In this document: positions 58,871 through 64,000 of the stretch, piece after piece | How positions within the stretch are numbered: position 1 is the first letter of the stretch | How the letters are laid out: each line of letters opens with the position of its first letter | DNA from: Streptomyces sp. SID13726 | GTDB lineage: Bacteria > Actinomycetota > Actinomycetes > Streptomycetales > Streptomycetaceae | Assembly (NCBI RefSeq): GCF_010548375.1 | Contig: NZ_JAAGLY010000015.1 | Coordinates: 124,001-188,000 of the forward strand | DNA length: 64,000 nt | Direction: 5' to 3' | The notes under the pieces: generated by a model | What the model was told of the DNA's origin: nothing | Seen by the model: the letters and a program-made list of their open reading frames with translations, nothing else | Database searches by the model: none | Translations under genes and position numbers: made by a program

Positions 58871-59500
58871 AACTCCCGCTGGAGGAACGGCGTTCCGGCG
58901 TCCGGCCCCGACAACACCCGGCCGTACAGCTCCAGATCGGTGGCCGGGTTGACGAACGAGTGCGGGTTCAGCGCGTTCAGATCCCGCACCGCCCGCTGCA
59001 CCGGCACCTCCCGGTGCAGGGACGACGCTCCGGACGCGGACCCGATCAGGTCCACGGCCTCCTTGCACAGCCGGGCCGCATAGCCGCACTGCCCCCGGAT
59101 CCGGGCCCGCTCCTCCGGCACACGGACGCCATGAGCGACGACACTGTTGCTGCCGCTCCCGGTGAGACCGGAGACGTCCCAGTCGTCGAGCACCTCCAGC
59201 TCGGCCATCGGAACGGCCGCCCACAGCAGTTCGGGCGGGTGACCGTCCCGACCGTCCCCCGACCCGGCCACGGCGGTCAGCAGATGCCAGTCGGCGTCCT
59301 GGCAGCCGGTGGCGAACGAAGACGTCCCGTCGACCACGTAACCCCCGTCCACCAGAAGGGCCTTGGCGCTCGGGAAGAGGGTGCCGCCGATCCGTACGTC
59401 CGGGCCGGTGAAGATCTCGTCCTGCGCCTCGTCGGGGAAGAGCGCCGCGATGAACGCGCACCCTGGGGCCGGCCGACTCTGTCGAAAAACATCGGAGGGG
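58871..59500 (-). pseudogene. Relic of an acyl-CoA dehydrogenase-type flavin monooxygenase (DszC/HsaA-like)
   Basis: A minus-strand reading gives recognisable segments in order: CAFIAALFPDEAQDEIF, RIGGTLFPSAKALLVDGGYV, FATGCQDADWHLL, then AELEVLDDWDVSGLTGSGSN and VVAHGVRVPEE. After ERARIR the text jumps directly to CGYAARLCKEAVDLIGSASG, then NPHSFVNPATDLELYGRVLSG and GTPFL. These are middle and C-terminal pieces of DszC/HsaA-like proteins. The N-terminal third has no start, about 100 residues are missing internally, and no stop follows at the proper place, since the frame runs into the GAPDH terminator. It is a decayed gene with in-frame internal deletion. Confidence 0.7.
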
Positions 59501-59596
59501 TCAAGGGGGCGACGCAGGGCTACTGACCTGCGAATCAGTACTGATTTAGCCCATGAATAACCAACCCATCTTGTGATTCACGGCAAGTCACGGTCA

Positions 59597-59647
59597 TTGA
59601 CAGGTACACGAAGGCCTCCTAGGTTCCCCGATACACCCGATGTATCG
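59597..59647 (+). promoter_or_regulatory. Consensus promoter with palindromic operator at +1 (GH operon)
   Basis: TTGACA (59597-59602) and TAGGTT (59620-59625) are 17 nt apart, a near-perfect vegetative Streptomyces promoter. A perfect inverted repeat CGATACA-CCCGA-TGTATCG (59629-59647) starts at the predicted transcription start. Operators with GTATC/GATAC arms are typical of FadR-type GntR regulators, but none is encoded in the window, so the identity is a guess. Tight repression by a sugar-responsive regulator is likely. Confidence 0.75.
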
Positions 59648-59674
59648 AGGATCCGTCAGGTCTGGAGGACAACG

Positions 59675-61984
59675 ATGACCTCGCAGCCGGAGAACCACTC
59701 ACAGGTGCGCCGCAGAGCCGTACTCGGCACCGCCGTGGCCGGAGCGGCGGCCGCCGCCTTACCCGGCACGGCCCACGCCGTACAGCAGGAGCCCGCCGCG
59801 GCCGACGGCAGACACCCGTGGAAACTCCGCGACACCATGACCACCGACCGCGCCTGGGCCGGATTCCTGCGCGGCCAGGACCTGTTGTGGACCAGGCTCC
59901 CCACGCTCTGGTACGAGGGCCCGTTCCTCGGTGACGGCCTGCTCGGCAGCATGATCTACCAGGAACCGGGCGCCAACCGGATCCGCTTCACCGTCCAGCA
60001 CGGCCGGGTCCAGGACCACCGCCCCGAGTTCGGCAGCGGCTGGGGCACCTGCCGCCTCCCCGTCGGCCGGCTGACCCTCGAACCGGCCGGCACCGTCACC
60101 GCCGTCGACTGGCGCCTGAGCCTGTGGAACGCGGAACTCACCGGCACCGTCACCACCACCGCGGGCACCCTCACCCTCGCCGCCCTGATTCACGACGAGG
60201 TCCTGGCGGTCCGCGTCACGGCCGACGGCGACGAACGGGCCGACTGGACCTTCCACCCCGAGGAAGCCGTCAGCCCGAGGAAGATCAGTGAGGCCCCGCC
60301 CACCGGCTACACGCCCAACCCGCCCTGGACCACCCGCACCACCGCGGACGGCACGGAACAGGTCCTCCAGCCCCTGACCGGCGGCGGCGAGACGGCAACG
60401 GCGTACCGGCGCTCCGGTACGGACCTGCTGCTGAGCGTCGGACACAGCCACCCGTCCGACACCGCGGCCGAGGCCGACTCCCTGCGCAACCTCCGCCGCG
60501 CGAAGTCCTACGACACCCTCAGGCAACGGCACACCCGCTGGTGGCACGCGTTCTACCGCAAGAGCTTCGTGTCGTTCCCCGACCAGCGGCTCCAGAGCTT
60601 CCACTGGATCCAGCTCTACAAGGTCGCCTCGGCCAGCCGCGCGGGCGGTCCGGTGATGGCCACGTGCGGCCCCTGGCTGGAGCCCACCCCCTGGCCCGCG
60701 GTGTGGTGGAACCTCAACGTGCAGCTGGAGTACTGGCTCATCCACGGCTTCAACCACCCCGAACTCGACTCCCTGGCCACCACCCTGCGCCAGAACCAGG
60801 AACAGCTCGTCGCGAACGTCCCCGCCGCCTACCGCTCCGACAGCTCGGGCGTCGGCCGCAGCTCCGACATGTTCGCCAACCGCGGTGTCGGCATGCCGGG
60901 TACGGGCGCCGAGACCGGTGACCTCACCTGGGCGCTGCACAACGCCTGGCTGTCCTACCGCCACTCCATGGACGAGTCCCTGCTGCGCGACACCGTCTAC
61001 CCGGTGCTCCGGCGGGCGATCAACTACTACCTGCACTTCCTGACCCCCGGCAGCGACGGCAGGCTCCACCTGCCCAGCACCCTCTCACCCGAGTACCCCG
61101 TCGTCCCGCCGCAGGACACCAACTACGACCTGGCCCTGATCCGCTGGGGCTGCCGGACCCTCATCGAGTCGGCCGAACTCCTCGGCATCGACGACGAGTC
61201 GAGGCCACGCTGGCAGGAGGTCCTGGCCAGGCTGGTACCGTACCCGGTCGACGACAACGGCTTCATGATCGGTGCGGACACCCCGTACGCGCAGTCCCAC
61301 CGCCACTACTCGCACCTGCTGATGGTGTATCCGCTGTACCTGGTGAACTGGGACCAGCCCGGCAGCCGCGACCTGATCAGGAGATCGGTCGAGCACTGGC
61401 ACGCGCTGACCGGCTCCCACCGCGGCTACAGCTACACGGGCGCGGCCTCGATGTACGCGATGGCCGGCGACGGCGACACCGCGATCACCTACCTCCGCAA
61501 GTTCTTCGACCCGACCACCCGCTACCCGTGCCGGGCGAACACGCACTACACCGAGGCGGGCCCGGTCATCGAGACCCCGCTGTCGGCCTCGCAGTCCCTG
61601 CACGACATGTTCTGCCAGAGCTGGGGCGGAGTGATCCGCGTCTTCCCGGCCGTCCCCACAGCCTGGGCGGATCTAACCCTGCACGACTTCCGTGCCCAGG
61701 GAGCGTTCCTGGTCAGCGCCGTCCGCGCAGCGGGCAGGACCCGCTTCGTCCGGATCAGAAGCCTGGCGGGCGAACCGCTGAGAGTGAAGCACGGACTGAC
61801 CGGCCGGCTCACCGTCCTCCTCGACGACGGCCGCCCGGCCCGCACCCGCGACCTCGGCGACGGCGTGCTCCGCGTCGACCTCCCGAAGGGCCGCGAGGTC
61901 CTGATCCACTCCGGCTCCCGCCCCGACCTGGTCATCGCGCCCGTCGCCGTGAGCGAGCCGGGTGCGGCGTGGGGGCTGCCGTAA
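59675..61984 (+). CDS. Secreted GH95-like glycoside hydrolase, TTA codon in signal peptide
   Basis: 769 residues from ATG 59675, with GGAGG at 59664-59668. A twin-arginine-like signal, VRRRAVLGTAVAGAAAAALP, precedes the mature enzyme; Leu29 is encoded by TTA (59759-59761), so translation may need the bldA tRNA. An N-terminal beta domain (about 60-280) leads into an (alpha/alpha)6 barrel with WWNLNVQLEYW, HRHYSHLLMVYP and SWGGVIRVFPAVPTAW, which match GH95 (alpha-L-fucosidase/alpha-L-galactosidase) enzymes. Substrate specificity within GH95-like proteins is not certain. It heads an operon with GH97. Confidence 0.85.
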   Translation: MTSQPENHSQVRRRAVLGTAVAGAAAAALPGTAHAVQQEPAAADGRHPWKLRDTMTTDRAWAGFLRGQDLLWTRLPTLWYEGPFLGDGLLGSMIYQEPGANRIRFTVQHGRVQDHRPEFGSGWGTCRLPVGRLTLEPAGTVTAVDWRLSLWNAELTGTVTTTAGTLTLAALIHDEVLAVRVTADGDERADWTFHPEEAVSPRKISEAPPTGYTPNPPWTTRTTADGTEQVLQPLTGGGETATAYRRSGTDLLLSVGHSHPSDTAAEADSLRNLRRAKSYDTLRQRHTRWWHAFYRKSFVSFPDQRLQSFHWIQLYKVASASRAGGPVMATCGPWLEPTPWPAVWWNLNVQLEYWLIHGFNHPELDSLATTLRQNQEQLVANVPAAYRSDSSGVGRSSDMFANRGVGMPGTGAETGDLTWALHNAWLSYRHSMDESLLRDTVYPVLRRAINYYLHFLTPGSDGRLHLPSTLSPEYPVVPPQDTNYDLALIRWGCRTLIESAELLGIDDESRPRWQEVLARLVPYPVDDNGFMIGADTPYAQSHRHYSHLLMVYPLYLVNWDQPGSRDLIRRSVEHWHALTGSHRGYSYTGAASMYAMAGDGDTAITYLRKFFDPTTRYPCRANTHYTEAGPVIETPLSASQSLHDMFCQSWGGVIRVFPAVPTAWADLTLHDFRAQGAFLVSAVRAAGRTRFVRIRSLAGEPLRVKHGLTGRLTVLLDDGRPARTRDLGDGVLRVDLPKGREVLIHSGSRPDLVIAPVAVSEPGAAWGLP

Positions 61985-62020
61985 CCGCCGTGCCCCCGAC
62001 GCCCAACTGAGAGGTTTGAC

Positions 62021-63913
62021 ATGGCTGTTGTGATCAGAACCGCGGTCGCGGGGCTCTGCGCCGGACTGCTGGCCACACTCTGCACCACCCCGCCCGCCGA
62101 GGCCGGGCAACAAAGCGACCGGGCGTGGTCCGTGTCCGCGGGGGCACACGCGCCGCGCGCCCGGCTGGCGTTGGACGACACCACCGGCACCGTGACCCTG
62201 TCCGTGTCCCGGGACGGCCGTACCGTCATCGAACCGTCCCCCGTCGGACTCGTCACCGAACAGGCCGACCTGTCCAAGGACTTGCGCTTCCTGCACCGCA
62301 AGGACCGTACGGTGGACGAACGTTACCGGACGAAGTCCGGCAAACGCCTGGACCGCAGGGTCCACATGAAGGAGACCCGCCTGTCCTTCGCCACCGCCGC
62401 GGGCGCCCGCCTCGACCTGCTCGTACGTGCCTCCGCCGACGGCATCGCCTACCGCTACGTCCTCCCGGCCGGCTCCGGAGACGTCCTCGACGAGACGTCC
62501 GCCTTCACCCTCCCGCCGGACGCGAAGGCATGGCTGGGCACCTACCGGGTCGACAACGAGGGCCAGTTCGCCCAGTACACGGCGGCGTCCGCCCCCACCG
62601 GCGAGTACTCCGACCAGGCCCTGTTCGCGACCGACGGCGGTTACACCCTGCTCGCCGAGTCCGACCTCACCGGCGCCTACTCCGGCGCCCGCCTCGCCCA
62701 CACCCAGGGTTCCGGCACCTACCGCATCGAACTCGCGGACACCCGCGTCGAGTCGACCGGCCGACTCACCACCCCCTGGCGGGCGATGGTCACGGGCGAC
62801 CTGGCCACCGTGACCCGCTCCACCTTCACCGACGACCTGGCCCCCGCCGCCAGGGTCCGCGACACCTCATGGATCAGGCCGGGCACGGTCCTGTGGACAT
62901 GGCTGGCGGGCGGGAAGGAGGCAGGACAGAGCCTCGCCGCGCAGAAGGCGTACGTCGACTACGCAGCCGAGCGGGGCTGGCCGTACGAGGCGGTCGACGC
63001 GGGCTGGTACTACCGGCCGGGGGAGTGGGACGTCACCGACCCCGACTGGCAGACCGACAGTTGGATGCCCGAACTCGTCCGGTACGCCCGCGCGAAAGGC
63101 GTCGGCATCGTCGTCTGGATCCACCAGCGCGACCTCGACACCCCCGAGGAGCGCGCCCAGTGGCTGCCGACCCTGGAGAAGTGGGGCGTGAAGGGCGTCA
63201 AGATCGACTTCATGAACTCCGAGGCCCAGTCCATGCTCCGGTGGTACGACACGATCCTGAAGGAGACGGCCGCCCATCACCTGATGGTCGACTTCCACGG
63301 CTCGACGATCCCCAAGGGCATCCAGCGGACGTGGCCGCAGGTGATGACCCTGGAGGGCGTCGCGGGCGAGGAGAAGCGCACCAACACCGCCGCCCACCTC
63401 ACCACCCTGCCCTTCACCCGCAACGTCATCGGTTCCATGGACTTCACCCCGGGCGCGTTCCAGCGCGTGGGCCTGCGTCCGAACTCCGACGCGGCCGAGG
63501 TGGGTCTGACGGTGGCCTACGAGTCGGGGCTCCAGATGTTCGCGGGCACCCCCGAGTCGTACGAGGCCCGTCCACTGGCCCGGGCGTACTTCGACCAGGT
63601 CCCCGCGGCCTGGGACGACACCCGTCTGCTGGCCGGTGAACCGGGCCGGGAGGCGGTGCTGGCGCGCCGGAGCGGGGAGCGCTGGTTCATCGGCGGCGTC
63701 TACGCGGGCGAGGCCCGCACCGCCGGGGTACCGCTGACGCTCGGCCCCGGCCGCTGGCTGGTCGAGACGATCCGGGACGGCGCCGCCGGCCTCGTCCAGG
63801 ACCGGCGGGTCGTCCGCGACGGCGAGAAGCTGAGTGTCGACGTCGTGGCGAACGGCGGCTTCGCCGCACTCGCCTGCCCCTGGCGGCCCGGCATCACCAC
63901 CTGTCACCGCTGA
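62021..63913 (+). CDS. Secreted GH97-family glycosidase, retaining type
   Basis: 630 residues from ATG 62021, with GAGAGG upstream. Sec signal peptide ending near PAEAG. N-terminal GH97 beta-sandwich domain (about 30-270), then the TIM barrel with VLWTWLAGGKEAGQS, YEAVDAGWYY, KGVKIDFMNSEAQ (Asp396 as nucleophile) and MTLEGVAGEE. An Asp at that barrel position is the feature of the retaining alpha-galactosidase branch of GH97, as opposed to inverting SusB-type alpha-glucosidases. A C-terminal beta domain completes it. It is 36 bp after the GH95 gene, so both act on the same glycan, perhaps one with fucosyl/galactosyl side chains. Confidence 0.88.
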   Translation: MAVVIRTAVAGLCAGLLATLCTTPPAEAGQQSDRAWSVSAGAHAPRARLALDDTTGTVTLSVSRDGRTVIEPSPVGLVTEQADLSKDLRFLHRKDRTVDERYRTKSGKRLDRRVHMKETRLSFATAAGARLDLLVRASADGIAYRYVLPAGSGDVLDETSAFTLPPDAKAWLGTYRVDNEGQFAQYTAASAPTGEYSDQALFATDGGYTLLAESDLTGAYSGARLAHTQGSGTYRIELADTRVESTGRLTTPWRAMVTGDLATVTRSTFTDDLAPAARVRDTSWIRPGTVLWTWLAGGKEAGQSLAAQKAYVDYAAERGWPYEAVDAGWYYRPGEWDVTDPDWQTDSWMPELVRYARAKGVGIVVWIHQRDLDTPEERAQWLPTLEKWGVKGVKIDFMNSEAQSMLRWYDTILKETAAHHLMVDFHGSTIPKGIQRTWPQVMTLEGVAGEEKRTNTAAHLTTLPFTRNVIGSMDFTPGAFQRVGLRPNSDAAEVGLTVAYESGLQMFAGTPESYEARPLARAYFDQVPAAWDDTRLLAGEPGREAVLARRSGERWFIGGVYAGEARTAGVPLTLGPGRWLVETIRDGAAGLVQDRRVVRDGEKLSVDVVANGGFAALACPWRPGITTCHR

Positions 63914-63940
63914 GCGCGCACGACCGTTGCACGGACCGTG

Positions 63941-63967
63941 TCCGACCGGCCGCACCGGCTGGTCGGA
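63941..63967 (+). terminator. Hairpin after the GH97 gene
   Basis: A stem TCCGACC/GGTCGGA with inner GCC/GGC pairing and a one-base bulge, 27 bp after the stop. No U-run follows; probably the end of the glycosidase operon. No further gene is visible to the window edge. Confidence 0.5.
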
Positions 63968-64000
63968 TACGGCCCGTAGGTCCGGCGCCGTCGTTAGGCT

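Noticed and set aside
57769..59352. A continuous minus-strand frame that begins in the acyl-CoA dehydrogenase relic and continues through the GAPDH gene
   Set aside because: Only the part at about 58871-59352 shows homology-like segments; the remainder is antisense to GAPDH. Reported as a pseudogene only for the supported part.
1..64000. A secondary-metabolite biosynthetic cluster
   Set aside because: No PKS, NRPS, terpene synthase, lanthipeptide or siderophore synthetase gene is present; the P450s and monooxygenase are explained by catabolic and conservon contexts.
1..64000. tRNA, rRNA, insertion sequence or prophage
   Set aside because: No cloverleaf, rRNA segment, transposase, integrase or flanking repeat was recognised on reading both strands; a covariance-model search would be the decisive test for small RNAs.

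Overview
The window is 64 kb of high-GC actinobacterial chromosome, almost certainly Streptomyces. Coding sequence is dense with GC-rich third codon positions. GTG/TTG starts and ATGA/GTGA overlaps are common. A complete conservon (cvnABCDE), tandem SpoIIE-type phosphatases, a likely class E sortase substrate (LAETG) and mycothiol-type enzymes all point the same way. TTA codons are very rare: I found two in frame. No rRNA, tRNA, CRISPR array, transposase or phage gene was seen.

Layout. (1) 1-3.3 kb: truncated secreted endonuclease/exonuclease/phosphatase-fold protein, membrane peptidoglycan-binding protein, secreted alpha/beta hydrolase. (2) 3.5-18.3 kb: a catabolic island. A glutamine-synthetase-like gamma-glutamylamide ligase and a P450 diverge from ferredoxin, ferredoxin reductase, an acetoacetate-decarboxylase-family enzyme, HpaE-like aldehyde dehydrogenase, HpaD-like ring-cleavage dioxygenase, an FAH-family enzyme and a TetR regulator. 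These are followed by an amino acid permease, PuuC-like and PuuD-like enzymes, and convergent MarR and FAD-monooxygenase genes. A near-identical palindrome (GTTTG-N4-CAAAC) lies on both divergent promoters, before the permease and before marR, which suggests one MarR-controlled regulon. (3) 18.4-25.4 kb: FprA-type ferredoxin reductase and two multi-domain SpoIIE/PP2C phosphatases. (4) 25.5-31.2 kb: DauR-like regulator with D-serine dehydratase-like enzyme, acyl-CoA oxidase, Tat-exported phospholipase C-family protein. (5) 31.2-43.6 kb: ArsR/SRPBCC pair and mixed housekeeping genes, including an overlapping nucleotidyltransferase-BON-metallophosphoesterase operon and a large LAETG-anchored DUF1996 protein. 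(6) 44-48 kb: conservon whose P450 has lost the K-helix ExxR motif and whose cvnC carries a TTA codon. (7) 48-58.8 kb: TPR protein, phosphotransferase, GlcD-like oxidase, OsmC, an iron-box-controlled iron/siderophore ABC transporter, GlxA-type regulator, GAPDH. (8) 58.9-64 kb: relic of an acyl-CoA dehydrogenase-type gene, then a GH95-GH97 operon behind a consensus promoter with a palindrome at +1; the GH95 gene has a TTA codon in its signal peptide.

How it may work together. In region 2 the permease would import an amine, the GS-like ligase would gamma-glutamylate it, the P450/ferredoxin/reductase chain would oxidise it, and the PuuC/PuuD pair would finish side-chain oxidation and release glutamate. 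The HpaE/HpaD/FAH set would act on a catecholic carboxylate ring. Enzyme families and operator repeats are read from sequence; the joint pathway and its substrate are inference.
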